A DNA stretch of 64,000 bases, taken from the NCBI GenBank assembly GCA_016871315.1, contig VFZE01000007.1, forward strand, positions 62,001-126,000, written 5' to 3'. Below the pieces are notes generated by a model, which made no database searches, had not been told where the DNA came from, and was given only the letters and a program-made list of their open reading frames with translations. A program made the position numbers and the translations under genes. Origin of the DNA: Acidimicrobiia bacterium (GTDB lineage: Bacteria; Acidobacteriota; Terriglobia; Bryobacterales; Bryobacteraceae). Below are positions 33,395 to 42,586 of the stretch, piece by piece (the first letter of the stretch is position 1; every line of letters starts with the position of its first letter).

Positions 33395-36300
33395 ATGCTC
33401 CCTAGGGTTACGTGGTTCACCTTCTGTCTGCTGCTTCTGCTCAAGGGAGGCGAAGCCCGCCGCGAGTTCCACGCGCAGCCTGGTCAGCTCTATCAGTTGC
33501 TCGTCACCGCCACTGACCCTGCCACCCTGCCGGATACCGTCCAGGTCACCGTCAGCGATTCCCATGGCCCCCTGCTCTCCAAGCCTCTTCACAAGGCTGA
33601 TGGCGACCTCTTCGCCATCCTCCAGCCACGCGCCGCCGGCAAAGTAGTCGTCGATTTGAAGCCCCCTTCCCCGCAGCTCAAAGTCACCTGGATCCACGCC
33701 GGACCCGCCGCCTCTGAATACGCCCAGCTCGCCTCCGCCGGTCACAACTCCTGGCTGACCGCCGAACCCATCCAGCTAGGCCGCACCGTCTACGCCTCCG
33801 CCGACGACCGCCCTTACATCCCCGCGCCCTCCGAACCCAAGCAACAGTTCACTCAACTCATGGCCGGCATCCACTGGTACAAGCTCGACTACAAAGGCCC
33901 CGCCGACCGCCTCGTCCACTTCAACATCGACATCCTTGACCGTGACGTCCCCGCCGGCATCGCCATCTTCACCGTCGCCGATGGTAAGCCCGTCGAATAC
34001 ACCCGCGGCCGCGAACGCTACGAAACAGAGCGCTCCACCAATTTCCACGGCCTCCAGAAGTTCGAACCGCGCATCCTCGTCCCCGGCGCCTACTACATCC
34101 GCGTCATGGGCAACCATCCTTTCTTTAAGCTTGAAACCCCCAACTATCCGCCCCCGCCCTACGACGATCCCCGCCTCGCCATTCGCGCCGCCATGGACTA
34201 CATCGTCCGCAAGGGCGACAGCTGGCACGCCAACGTCCCCCGCAAAGGCGCCGTCGCCCGCCGCGATTCCAATCCACTCCAGGAAACCAAGCTTTGCATC
34301 AGCTGCCATCCCACCCACTTCTCCATGCGTGGCGCGATGTTCGCCCTTGAAGCCGGCTATCCTGTCCATGCACGCTCCTCCGTCCAGTTCCTCGCAGAGC
34401 GTCTCTACAACAACCCCCGCCCCATCTACGGCAAGCCCGATGCCTCCTGGGCGCGCATGATTCACGCTCCCGGCAACGTCTTCAGCCGCCTCGCCTATCT
34501 CACATCCGCCTATGACCGCCTGCTCAACTCCGAACGCCGCGAAGAACTCTACCGCGGCATCGCCGCCTACCTCGAAATGTACTGGCCCGGCATGACAGAG
34601 CCGTCGCATGAATCCAACGGCAACCTCCCCCGCATCTCCGGCTTCGAAGTCGCTCTCCACAACGCCATGCTCTTTGAGGATCTGCACAAGCGCACCGGCG
34701 AACCCAAATACAAGGACCTGCGCGGCCAGATCGAACGCGTCGCCCTCGCCGGCAAACCCGTCGACATGCTCGACCTTTGCTGGAAGCTTGACCTGCTCGT
34801 CTGGCTCGGCCGCGACAACTACGCCGCCCAGATCGCCGAGCTTCGCGATCAGATCTTCTCCCACCAGCAGCCCGACGGCCGCTGGCCCATGCCCTTCGGC
34901 ATGGAAGAGATCCAGTACGACTTCCGCTCCCGGAAGGTCCAAGTCCGCAAGCTCCCCACCCTTGCCGGCCAGAGCGGCCCGCGCGCTTCCGACTTCCAGA
35001 CCTGGCACGCCATCTACGCCCTCGCCCGCGCCGGCGTCACGCTCGACGACCCGCGCCTCGCCAAGGCCGTCAAGCTCTGCCTCTCCAAGCAAACCCCCAG
35101 CGGCGCCTGGCAAGGCAATCCCGACTACAAGAACTTCGACACGCCCTTCCGCGACACCCAGTACGCCCTCATGGCCCTCTCTACCCTCTACGAAGATCCC
35201 AAGGGCCGTGGCTTGCCCGCTCCCCCATCCCGGTTCAACGAATCCAGCGCCGTCGAAACCATCGCCGCTCTCGATCAACACTGGGACCGTCCTGCCGATC
35301 CAATCACCGCCCGCATCCGCAAGCAACTCGACTCCCGCTTCGTCCTCGTCCGCTATCAGGCCGCCGTGACCCTCGGCCGCTTCGCCGACGCCGGCTCCCT
35401 CGATGCCCTTACCGCCCGCCTCGCCGACGACAGCAAACTCGTCCAGCGCGCCGCAGCCTGGGCGCTCCGCCAGATCGGCTCCCGCAACAGCGCCGCCCGC
35501 GAGGCTGCCATCGCATCCATCGCCAAGGCGCTCGACTCCCCCCACGAGCGCACCCGCTGGGGCGCAACGCGCATCTTCAATCAGCACTTCAAGTACCTGA
35601 GCGAGGAGTGGTCGCTTGGCCGCCGTCTCATCCACATCGCCTCCGCCGACCCTTCCCCCGCCGTCAAGACGGCCGCCGTCCAGGCGCTCTATCAATGGTG
35701 GTACTGGGATCGCGACGCCTCGCACAAGGAAGCCATCGAACTCGCCCTCCTCGATGGCCTCGGCCGCGAAGAACACCCTATCGTCCGCCGCAACTTCATC
35801 GAAGCCTACTACCTTGTCCTCGATGACAACACACGCTACCTCTACGGCTCCTGGATCCCCCGCGTCAAGCGCGCCGAGGACAAGCATGCCATCGAGCAGG
35901 GCCACAAGGAAAACGTCCGCCTGCAAGCCCTGCGCTACCGCGACGCCATGCGCAAAGCCAATCCCCTCGGCCGCGACGGCCTGCTCCGCGCCCTCTACAC
36001 GCACCACATCCGCGAAGGTCTGCCCGATATTTCCGCCCTCTCCTCCGCCGCGCCGCCCGACACCGTCGAAGGCCACTGGGTCAACGGCTACCGCTTCGCC
36101 GCGCTCTATGATCCGCTCACTGGCGGCTCGGCCGGCTTCACCTCTATCGGCAACGACGCCGAACCACCCGTCTTCTATGCCGACTCCGGCCCCATCATGA
36201 ACGAGGCTTTCCTCGCCGCGCTCGATCAACCGGCGCCCGAACACATCCGCGGCGCCATGCGCGCCCTCTCCTTCCTCCGCGGGATCGAAATCGGCACGCA

Positions 36301-37345
36301 GCTTGCCGATCGCATCCTGGCACTGGTCACCGAAGCTCCCGCCGATGTACGATCCGACGTCGCCCAAGTCGCAAAGTCGCAGTTGCGCGGCAAGAAGCTC
36401 GACACCACCCGCCTGGCACACATGGCCGCCGAAGGCGACGCCATCACGCTCGATGTCCTCGCCGCACTCGGCGCAAAAGTCGATGTCTCCGAGCGCCTCG
36501 CCCGCACGCCTGTCGAAGACCGCGCCTTCCCGAACCTGGTCTCCCTCGCCGCCCCCTCGCAGGCCGAATTCGTCCGCGCCGGCTTCTACAGTAAGCGTCC
36601 GCAGCCGCAGCAGTCCGCTCTGCGCTTCCATCTCGCCAACAAGCTGCCCGTGCCGGACGACTATCCGGAGGCGCAAGGCCCGTTCCCCATCGGCGGCGCC
36701 CTTTCGGTCATCGGTTCTCTCGATTACTCCGCCGGCCGCTACAAGGATTCGATGCCCGAGATCCGCCGCATCCTGCTCGCCGGACTCAATAGCGAAATCC
36801 ACACTCTCCGCGCCCAGGCCCTCACCGTGTTGCGCAGCATTCAGCCGCTTCATCAGGACGCCGCCATCCTCGATCGCGTCCGTGCGCTGAAGCGCGATCC
36901 GGAAGCCGCCGTCCGCGCCTCCGCGCTCGCTTTTGAAACCTCGAAAATGGCCCGCTCCGGCCGCGGAGCGCGCGCCGCCGACATCGCCGACTACTTCTAC
37001 TTCAAGGAACACGTCGAGCCCATCCTGCTCAAGAAGGCCGCCGACGGCCAGTCCTGCGCCGCCTGCCACGCCAACCACACGCTGCTTAAGCTCCAGGACG
37101 CCGACGAGTACGGCGTCGTCACTCTCGCCCAGTCACGCGCCAACTACAACGCCATCCTTTCCATGATCAACGTCCAGGACCCCGAGCAAAGCCTGCTGCT
37201 CAACAAGCCCCTTGCCCCGCTCGATGATGCTGGCATCGGCGACAGCCAGGCCCTCTCCCACGGCGGCGGCATCCGCTGGTCCGACGCCAGGCGCAGCCCC
37301 GAATTCTTGACCATCCTCCGCTGGATTCAAGGAGCGCGCCTCTGA
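33395..37345 (+). CDS. Giant secreted protein with two heme c motifs and HEAT repeats
   Basis: 1316 aa. The signal-like N-terminus is MLPRVTWFTFCLLLLLKGG. Residues ~20-270 are beta-rich. A first heme motif is Cys301-I-S-Cys304-His305. A helical alpha/alpha-toroid-like section spans ~310-620 (SERREELYRGIAAYLEMYWP, LAGQSGPRASDFQTWHAIYA, WQGNPDYKNFDTPFRDTQYA), like prenyltransferase/squalene-cyclase repeats. HEAT repeats follow at ~635-800 and again ~1140-1210. The second heme motif is Cys1221-A-A-Cys1224-His1225 in a cytochrome-like tail. Planctomycetal and acidobacterial relatives of this size carry out unknown oxidations or bind polymers. A possible -10 (TACCAT) lies nine bases before ATG; it abuts the next gene (TGATG). 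Confidence 0.75.
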   Translation: MLPRVTWFTFCLLLLLKGGEARREFHAQPGQLYQLLVTATDPATLPDTVQVTVSDSHGPLLSKPLHKADGDLFAILQPRAAGKVVVDLKPPSPQLKVTWIHAGPAASEYAQLASAGHNSWLTAEPIQLGRTVYASADDRPYIPAPSEPKQQFTQLMAGIHWYKLDYKGPADRLVHFNIDILDRDVPAGIAIFTVADGKPVEYTRGRERYETERSTNFHGLQKFEPRILVPGAYYIRVMGNHPFFKLETPNYPPPPYDDPRLAIRAAMDYIVRKGDSWHANVPRKGAVARRDSNPLQETKLCISCHPTHFSMRGAMFALEAGYPVHARSSVQFLAERLYNNPRPIYGKPDASWARMIHAPGNVFSRLAYLTSAYDRLLNSERREELYRGIAAYLEMYWPGMTEPSHESNGNLPRISGFEVALHNAMLFEDLHKRTGEPKYKDLRGQIERVALAGKPVDMLDLCWKLDLLVWLGRDNYAAQIAELRDQIFSHQQPDGRWPMPFGMEEIQYDFRSRKVQVRKLPTLAGQSGPRASDFQTWHAIYALARAGVTLDDPRLAKAVKLCLSKQTPSGAWQGNPDYKNFDTPFRDTQYALMALSTLYEDPKGRGLPAPPSRFNESSAVETIAALDQHWDRPADPITARIRKQLDSRFVLVRYQAAVTLGRFADAGSLDALTARLADDSKLVQRAAAWALRQIGSRNSAAREAAIASIAKALDSPHERTRWGATRIFNQHFKYLSEEWSLGRRLIHIASADPSPAVKTAAVQALYQWWYWDRDASHKEAIELALLDGLGREEHPIVRRNFIEAYYLVLDDNTRYLYGSWIPRVKRAEDKHAIEQGHKENVRLQALRYRDAMRKANPLGRDGLLRALYTHHIREGLPDISALSSAAPPDTVEGHWVNGYRFAALYDPLTGGSAGFTSIGNDAEPPVFYADSGPIMNEAFLAALDQPAPEHIRGAMRALSFLRGIEIGTQLADRILALVTEAPADVRSDVAQVAKSQLRGKKLDTTRLAHMAAEGDAITLDVLAALGAKVDVSERLARTPVEDRAFPNLVSLAAPSQAEFVRAGFYSKRPQPQQSALRFHLANKLPVPDDYPEAQGPFPIGGALSVIGSLDYSAGRYKDSMPEIRRILLAGLNSEIHTLRAQALTVLRSIQPLHQDAAILDRVRALKRDPEAAVRASALAFETSKMARSGRGARAADIADYFYFKEHVEPILLKKAADGQSCAACHANHTLLKLQDADEYGVVTLAQSRANYNAILSMINVQDPEQSLLLNKPLAPLDDAGIGDSQALSHGGGIRWSDARRSPEFLTILRWIQGARL

Positions 37346-39345
37346 TGCGCACCGCTTGCCTCCTCCTCACAGCCTCGCTCTGCTTCTCCGCCGATCTGTT
37401 CCGCGATGACTTCTCGCGTTTTCCCGCCGGCTGGCTCTCGAATCCCATCGGCCAGCTGAACGGCGCCATCCAGGAATATCATTACATCGAGCATCGCGGC
37501 GTGCGCACGCATCCATGGCGCAACCCCATTGTCCACCTCGATAGCTGGGTCGTCAGCGAGGAAGACGGCAAGCCCTACATCGAACAGCACCTGGTCAACG
37601 ACATGCCTGGCCGCACCACGCCGCTGTTCGTCACCGGCGACGAGGAATGGTCATCCTACACCGCGGAAGTCAGCATGAAGCCGCTCTCGCTCGCCGAGCG
37701 CGCCGGCATCGCCTTCCGCTATCACACTTCGCGCCACTACTTTCTGTTCGCCCTCACCTCCGGCAAGCAAGCCGTGCTCGAAGTCCGGCAGCCCATCGAA
37801 AAGGTCCTCCGTCAAGCCGAATGGCGGAGCATCGCCGCTGCCGATTTCGCCTATTCGACCGAGCAGTACTACCGCCTGAAGGTGGAAAACGAAGGCGAGA
37901 AGATCCGCGCCTACATCGACGGCCAGCTCGTGCTCGAAGCAACCGACGCCGAACTTACCAAGGGCCAGGCGGGACTCATGGCCAACGTTCCCGCCCGTTT
38001 CATGAGCTTCGCCGTCACTGCATCGGACGATGCAAAGAAAGCAATCGACGCCCGCATCACTCAGCGCGAAGCCGAACTCAAGAGCCTGCGCGGCGCCAAT
38101 CCCAAGCCCGTCCTCTGGCGCCGCTTCCACACCCCCCTCTTCGGCGCCGGGCGCAACACGCGCTTCGGCGATCTCGACGGCGACGGCCGGCTCGACATGC
38201 TGATCGCGCAGAACATTCCGCGCGTCCGCGGCGACGCATTCGATCACATCAGCTGCCTCACCGCCGTCACGCTCGACGGCCGCATCCTCTGGCAGCTCGG
38301 CAAACCCGATCCGCGCAACGGGCTGCTCACCAACGACACTCCGTTTCAGATTTACGACCTCGACGGCGACGGCAGGAACGAAGTCGTGCTCGTCCGCGAC
38401 TTCAAGCTCCAGGTGCTCGAAGGCGCAACCGGCAAGCTGAAGCAGTGGACCTGGATGCCGCGCGCTGCTCCCGATAATAAGGAGCGTCCCTATGAGCGCA
38501 ACAACGGTGACTCCATCGCTTTCGTCAACGGCGAAATCCTCATCAAGGACCGCTACCGCTGGTTCTGGCTCTTCGACAAGGATCTCAAGCTGAAGTGGCA
38601 GGGCGAAGGCCAGACCGGCCACTATCCCTATCCGGTCGACACCGACAACGACGGCAAGCAGGAGTTCATCATCGGCTTCTCGCTTTGGAGCCACTTGGGC
38701 AAGCGCCTCTGGAGCCACGATCAAACCCTGAAAGACCACGCCGATGCGATATCGGCCGGCAGCTTCGGCCCCGATCCGAAAGCGCCCGTACGCTTCTATG
38801 CCTGTTCCTCCGATGAAGGCTTCGTCGTCTTCAACGCCGATGGTGGCATCCTCAAGCACGTCCTGCTCGGCCATGCGCAGACGCAGAGCGTCGGCAAGTT
38901 TCGCCCGGAAACGCCCGGCTTGCAGATCTTCATCGCCAACTTCTGGCGCAGCCCGGGCATCGTCACGCTGTTTGATTGGGAAGCCAATATCCTCGCCCAA
39001 AAAGAGATGGCTCCCGGCTCCACCCATCTCGCGCCCGTTAACTGGCGCGGCGACGGCAATGAGTTCGCCCTGCTCAGCGCCAACACGCGCGATGGCGGCA
39101 TGATCGACGGCCAACTGCGCCGCGTCGTCATGTTCCCCGGCGACGGCCATCCCGACCTCGCCTATCACGTTGCCAACGTCACCGGCGATGCACGCGATGA
39201 GATCATCCTCTGGGATCGCGACCGCGTCTGGATCTACACGCAGGACCGCCCGTTCACCGGGCAGCGCATCTACTCGCCCCGCCGCAATCCCGATTTCAAC
39301 GACTCCAACTACCGCGCCACCGTGTCGCTGCCCGATTGGAAGTAA
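37345..39345 (+). CDS. Secreted concanavalin-like plus beta-propeller protein (PL11-like)
   Basis: 666 aa. The signal peptide is MRTACLLLTASLCFSADLF. Residues ~17-235 form a LamG/DUF1080-like jelly roll (WSSYTAEVSMKPLSLAERAG, YYRLKVENEGEKIRAYIDGQ). From ~255 it is a propeller with calcium-type loops DLDGDGRLDM, DLDGDGRNEV and DTDNDGKQEF, the FG-GAP/VCBS and rhamnogalacturonan-lyase PL11 pattern. Lyase catalytic residues could not be placed, so binding without cleavage is possible. It overlaps its upstream neighbour by one base. With the rhamnonate-dehydratase-like gene nearby, a pectin-type substrate is a reasonable but unproven idea. Confidence 0.75.
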   Translation: MRTACLLLTASLCFSADLFRDDFSRFPAGWLSNPIGQLNGAIQEYHYIEHRGVRTHPWRNPIVHLDSWVVSEEDGKPYIEQHLVNDMPGRTTPLFVTGDEEWSSYTAEVSMKPLSLAERAGIAFRYHTSRHYFLFALTSGKQAVLEVRQPIEKVLRQAEWRSIAAADFAYSTEQYYRLKVENEGEKIRAYIDGQLVLEATDAELTKGQAGLMANVPARFMSFAVTASDDAKKAIDARITQREAELKSLRGANPKPVLWRRFHTPLFGAGRNTRFGDLDGDGRLDMLIAQNIPRVRGDAFDHISCLTAVTLDGRILWQLGKPDPRNGLLTNDTPFQIYDLDGDGRNEVVLVRDFKLQVLEGATGKLKQWTWMPRAAPDNKERPYERNNGDSIAFVNGEILIKDRYRWFWLFDKDLKLKWQGEGQTGHYPYPVDTDNDGKQEFIIGFSLWSHLGKRLWSHDQTLKDHADAISAGSFGPDPKAPVRFYACSSDEGFVVFNADGGILKHVLLGHAQTQSVGKFRPETPGLQIFIANFWRSPGIVTLFDWEANILAQKEMAPGSTHLAPVNWRGDGNEFALLSANTRDGGMIDGQLRRVVMFPGDGHPDLAYHVANVTGDARDEIILWDRDRVWIYTQDRPFTGQRIYSPRRNPDFNDSNYRATVSLPDWK

Positions 39346-39347
39346 CC

Positions 39348-40118
39348 ATGCTCGCGTGCCTGCTCCTGCTGGCGGCTCAAGGATTCATCGAGGAAGGCAT
39401 CAAGCTATTCCAGGCCGGCCAGCTCCAGCAAGCCGCCGCGCAGTTCCAGCGCGCCGCCGAACAGGAGCCGGAAAACGCGCTCGCTTGGAAGCTGCTCGGC
39501 ACCTCCTTCGCCGCCCTTGGTGATCACGAACAGGCGCGCGAGCCGCTGCGCAAGGCATGCGCGCTCAACCCCAAGCTCCCCGACGCCTGCTTCTACCACG
39601 CCCGAAACCTGTATCTGGTGAACCGCTTTGAGGAGTCCCGCAAGCTCTTCGAGTCGCTGCTAGCCTCTGACCCCCAGCCGTGGCGCATAGAGAACGGTCT
39701 TGGCCTCGCGCTCGAAGCGCTCGGTAAGGCCGAAGACGCCGAAGCCCGCTACCGCAAGTCGGCTTCTCTCAACCCCTCCTCACACCCCAACGAGCATCCG
39801 CTCATCAACCTCGGCGTTCTGCTCGGCCGTCAGGGCCGTACCGCCGGTGCCGAGAGAGTGTTGCGGACCGCCGTCGAAAAAGCCCCTCAATCCACCCGCG
39901 CCTGGTTTGAACTCGGCCGCATGCTTCAGGAATTAGGCCGCAATCCCGAATCCGCCGCCGCGCTCGAAAAATCCATCGCCATCGATCCCCGCCACTGGGC
40001 CGCACATGCGCTGCTTGGCAAAGTCTACTTACGCCTCGGCCGCACAGAGGACGGTCGGCGGCACCTCGAAACGGGCAGCAAGGGACTCACCCAATCCCAA
40101 ACGCCTCCGCATATCTGA
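39348..40118 (+). CDS. Tetratricopeptide-repeat protein, last gene of the secreted cluster
   Basis: 256 aa from ATG 39348, two bases after the previous stop; a TTG at 39336 is an alternative. A short hydrophobic start (MLACLLLLAAQG) may be a signal peptide. About six TPR units follow, for example LQQAAAQFQRAAEQEPENAL, HEQAREPLRKACALNPKLPD, RTAGAERVLRTAVEKAPQST and NPESAAALEKSIAIDPRHWA. It is a protein-protein scaffold, probably acting with the heme/HEAT and propeller proteins encoded before it. Its 3' end overlaps the convergent acetyltransferase gene by 32 bases. Confidence 0.85.
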   Translation: MLACLLLLAAQGFIEEGIKLFQAGQLQQAAAQFQRAAEQEPENALAWKLLGTSFAALGDHEQAREPLRKACALNPKLPDACFYHARNLYLVNRFEESRKLFESLLASDPQPWRIENGLGLALEALGKAEDAEARYRKSASLNPSSHPNEHPLINLGVLLGRQGRTAGAERVLRTAVEKAPQSTRAWFELGRMLQELGRNPESAAALEKSIAIDPRHWAAHALLGKVYLRLGRTEDGRRHLETGSKGLTQSQTPPHI

Positions 40119-40581
40119 CCTTCCCGCGCACACCCTCCAACGCCCCGGGCTGAAGCTCCAGCGCCATGAAACCCTCCCGCGGAAACGGACTTTCAAGTCC
40201 ACTCGCAAGTGCCGTTGAAAACCCAAACCGCGGATAGTAGTTCGCATGCCCCACTACAATCACGATCCGCTCGTCTTGGAGTAGCCGCAGTCCTTCTCGA
40301 ATCAGTTTTCCCCCGATGCCGCTCCGCTGATATTCCGGCAGCACCGCCATGGGCGCTAGCGCAGCCGCCTCCAACGCCCCAGCCTCCGTGTCAATCCACA
40401 TCCTGCTGAACAGAATGTGTCCGCGAATCTCTCCATCCTCCACCGCCACAAGCGATAGAAGCACGGCGCCCTCCGCCCGCAGCCGCTCCATCAAGTCAGC
40501 CTCATCTCGTCCCCCAAACGCTGCCTCGTTCACCTTGCGGATGGACGCCTCATCCACGGCAATCTCAGCCCGGATCATCAT
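40087..40581 (-). CDS. GNAT family N-acetyltransferase (YhbS-like)
   Basis: 164 aa. The acetyl-CoA site is seen in LAPMAVLPEYQRSGIGGKLI (R/Q-x-x-G-x-G/A), preceded by VLLSLVAVEDGEIRGHILFS and followed by IVIVVGHANYYPRFGFSTA, a YhbS hallmark. The substrate is unknown. Its ATG overlaps the stop of the decayed peptidase-like gene upstream (ATGA), so it was once translationally coupled to it and may now depend on its own weak signals. Confidence 0.87.
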   Translation of the reverse strand: MMIRAEIAVDEASIRKVNEAAFGGRDEADLMERLRAEGAVLLSLVAVEDGEIRGHILFSRMWIDTEAGALEAAALAPMAVLPEYQRSGIGGKLIREGLRLLQDERIVIVVGHANYYPRFGFSTALASGLESPFPREGFMALELQPGALEGVRGKVRYAEAFGIG

Positions 40582-41111
40582 CGAAACTCAATATAGCGGA
40601 TCCGCCCCTTGACGCCCGCCAGTTCCGCCGACTCCTGGTAGCCAACCACCACCGCCCGCTTCTGCGGCTGCCCGCCAGTTTCGATAACCGCGCGTACTCC
40701 CTGGCCGCCTGCGGCCGCGCCGGGCCGGAAACCGCGATCGTCAGCCGCGCCAGCTCCTGCTCGATCACCGGGATCTTGCGCGACTCCACTTTTTGATTCA
40801 CCTCGCCCGGCGGCTTCAACATCTCGGTCGGAAACTTCCTTTGCCTGTACCAGGCACGCGCGTCATCGCCGAACTGTGGTGCCGTTTTCCCGTAAATCTC
40901 CCGCAGCGCCTTTTCCGTCGGCACGCCGCCTGCCATCGCGGCGCTGAATTCCTCGAATTTGTCCCGATATGTGGGCGAAAGCCGCATCATATGCACGTAC
41001 AGTCCCGCCTGCGCGTAGAACTTCTGTCCCGCTTCCGGATTCGGCAGACTGGCGCTCCAAAGTGGCGTAGTATTCGGCCAGACCCTCGTTGTAACGGCTC
41101 GCCACTCCTCC
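40578..41111 (-). pseudogene. DUF1570/MA-clan peptidase-like gene remnant
   Basis: On the minus strand the piece begins within RYNEGLAEYYATLE, the N-E-G-L-A-E-Y-Y helix that follows the H-E-x-x-H zinc site in this family, but the zinc site itself is missing. After a frameshift near 41040 it continues as GQKFYAQAGLYVHMMRLSPT and ALREIYGKTAPQFGDDARAW. A second shift near 40670 leads to RAVVVGYQESAELAGVKGRI and the stop. The 5' half is lost and replaced by the promoter region of the cytochrome/HhH gene. Confidence 0.7.
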
Positions 41112-41138
41112 CCGCTTCGCTACAATGCAGGAAAGATC

Positions 41139-41600
41139 ATGAAAAGCCTGTTCGGAATCGTCCTGCCGCTCGCCCTGCTTGCTTCCTTGCCTCTGCGCGC
41201 GGAGTTGCCCGCCGGGCCGGGCAGGCCGGAAACGGAAAAACTCTGCAAGAACTGCCACGAGATCGAGAAGTCGGTCTCCCTCCGGCAGGACCGCCAGGCG
41301 TGGGAAGCCACGCTTGCCAAGATGAAGGCGCTCGGCACGCGCGGTACCGATGCGGAATTCGGTGCCGTCCTTGATTACCTCGCCAAGCACTTCCCCGCGG
41401 GAGAACTCGCGCCCCTCAACATCAACAAAGCCACCGCCATTGAACTGGAAAGCCGCCTCTCGCTTCGGCGCTCTCAGGCAGCCGCGGTCCTTGCCTACCG
41501 TGCCAAGCAGGGCAAGATCAAAGACCTCGAAGACCTGAAGAGCATCCCCGGACTCGACCCGGAAAAAATCGCCGCCAGAAAAGACCAAATCGTTTTCTAA
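41139..41600 (+). CDS. Secreted heme c plus helix-hairpin-helix (ComEA-like) protein
   Basis: 153 aa. The signal peptide is MKSLFGIVLPLALLASLPLRA. One heme c motif, Cys36-K-N-Cys39-His40, lies in a short cytochrome-like region (EKLCKNCHEIEKSVSLRQDR). From ~93 a ComEA-type double HhH follows: LNINKATAIELESRLSLRRS and IKDLEDLKSIPGLDPEKIAA. ComEA binds DNA at the surface; linking that fold to a heme site is unusual, and the HhH might serve protein contacts instead. AGGAAAG precedes ATG, and a TACAAT lies further upstream at 41113-41118. Confidence 0.8.
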   Translation: MKSLFGIVLPLALLASLPLRAELPAGPGRPETEKLCKNCHEIEKSVSLRQDRQAWEATLAKMKALGTRGTDAEFGAVLDYLAKHFPAGELAPLNINKATAIELESRLSLRRSQAAAVLAYRAKQGKIKDLEDLKSIPGLDPEKIAARKDQIVF

Positions 41601-41722
41601 CCGGCCGCGTCCGCAGATTCTCACAAAACCAGCCGTTTCTGTTCTATCTCCTGGAACTTGGCTTAGGGTTTCGGCTAGAATTATGAATAGACCTCTCGTG
41701 CGTGCACCCGGTGAGTTTTGGC

Positions 41723-42586
41723 ATGAATCTATTGACGGCTCCGCTGTTTCCATCCTGGCCCAAACTCACCCTTCTTGCCGTCATTGACATCCTCGTAACC
41801 GCCTTTCTCATCTATCAATTCCTCATCATCATTCGCGGCCGCCGCGCGGCCAATATCCTCAGCGGCGTCTTTGTCCTCATCGCCATCTATCTTGCCTCCC
41901 TCTACGCAGGCCTCGAGATGCTCCCCACCCTGATGGCCACCCTCGCCCCCTACACCGCCTTCGCCCTCATCGTCCTGTTCCAATCGGAAATCCGCCGCAT
42001 GCTTGCCCGCATGGGCCGCCGCAACTGGATGGGGCTCGGAACCCGCCTCAAGCGCCGGGAATTCATTGAAGAGATCCTGCTCGCGCTTGATCAGCTATCC
42101 AGGACCCGCACCGGCGCGCTCATCGTGCTTGAGCGCGATATCGGGCTGCGCACCTTCGTCGAAAGCGGCGTCCTGCTGGAAGCCGTGGTCAGCCGCGACC
42201 TGCTGGTCTCCATCTTTCATCCCGGTAATGCCCTCCACGACGGCGCCGTCATTATCATTGGCGACCGTGCCGCTGCCGCCGCCTGCTTCCTTCCTCTCAG
42301 CATGAACCCCGCGCTGATGAACACGCTCGGAACCCGGCACCGTGCCGCCATTGGCATCACCGAAGAGACGGATTGCCTTTCCATCGTCGTCAGTGAAGAG
42401 ACCGGCAAGATCTCCATAGCCAGTTTCGGAGAAATTGAAGGCGACGTCAGTTTGGAGAAGGCCGGATTCCGCATCTCGGCTCACCTTGGCGGCGCCGAGC
42501 GTCATTCCATTTCTTCCCCGCCGGTCGCCGACGCTGAGCCGGCCGAGCCACCGCGGCAGAAACTGCGAACCCAGGAGCGGCCCTGA
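41723..42586 (+). CDS. cdaA: Diadenylate cyclase, membrane-bound CdaA type
   Basis: 287 aa from ATG 41723; GTG 41702 is an alternative. Three TM helices lie in residues ~15-85. The DAC domain has the Asp173-Gly-Ala catalytic motif in NALHDGAVIIIGDR and Arg205-His-Arg in LGTRHRAAIGITEETD, with IVVSEETGKIS. It makes c-di-AMP from two ATP at the inner membrane. The order cdaA-cdaR-glmM matches the conserved Firmicutes arrangement, in which CdaR and GlmM control the cyclase. A possible -10 TAGAAT sits ~45 bases upstream. Confidence 0.95.
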   Translation: MNLLTAPLFPSWPKLTLLAVIDILVTAFLIYQFLIIIRGRRAANILSGVFVLIAIYLASLYAGLEMLPTLMATLAPYTAFALIVLFQSEIRRMLARMGRRNWMGLGTRLKRREFIEEILLALDQLSRTRTGALIVLERDIGLRTFVESGVLLEAVVSRDLLVSIFHPGNALHDGAVIIIGDRAAAAACFLPLSMNPALMNTLGTRHRAAIGITEETDCLSIVVSEETGKISIASFGEIEGDVSLEKAGFRISAHLGGAERHSISSPPVADAEPAEPPRQKLRTQERP

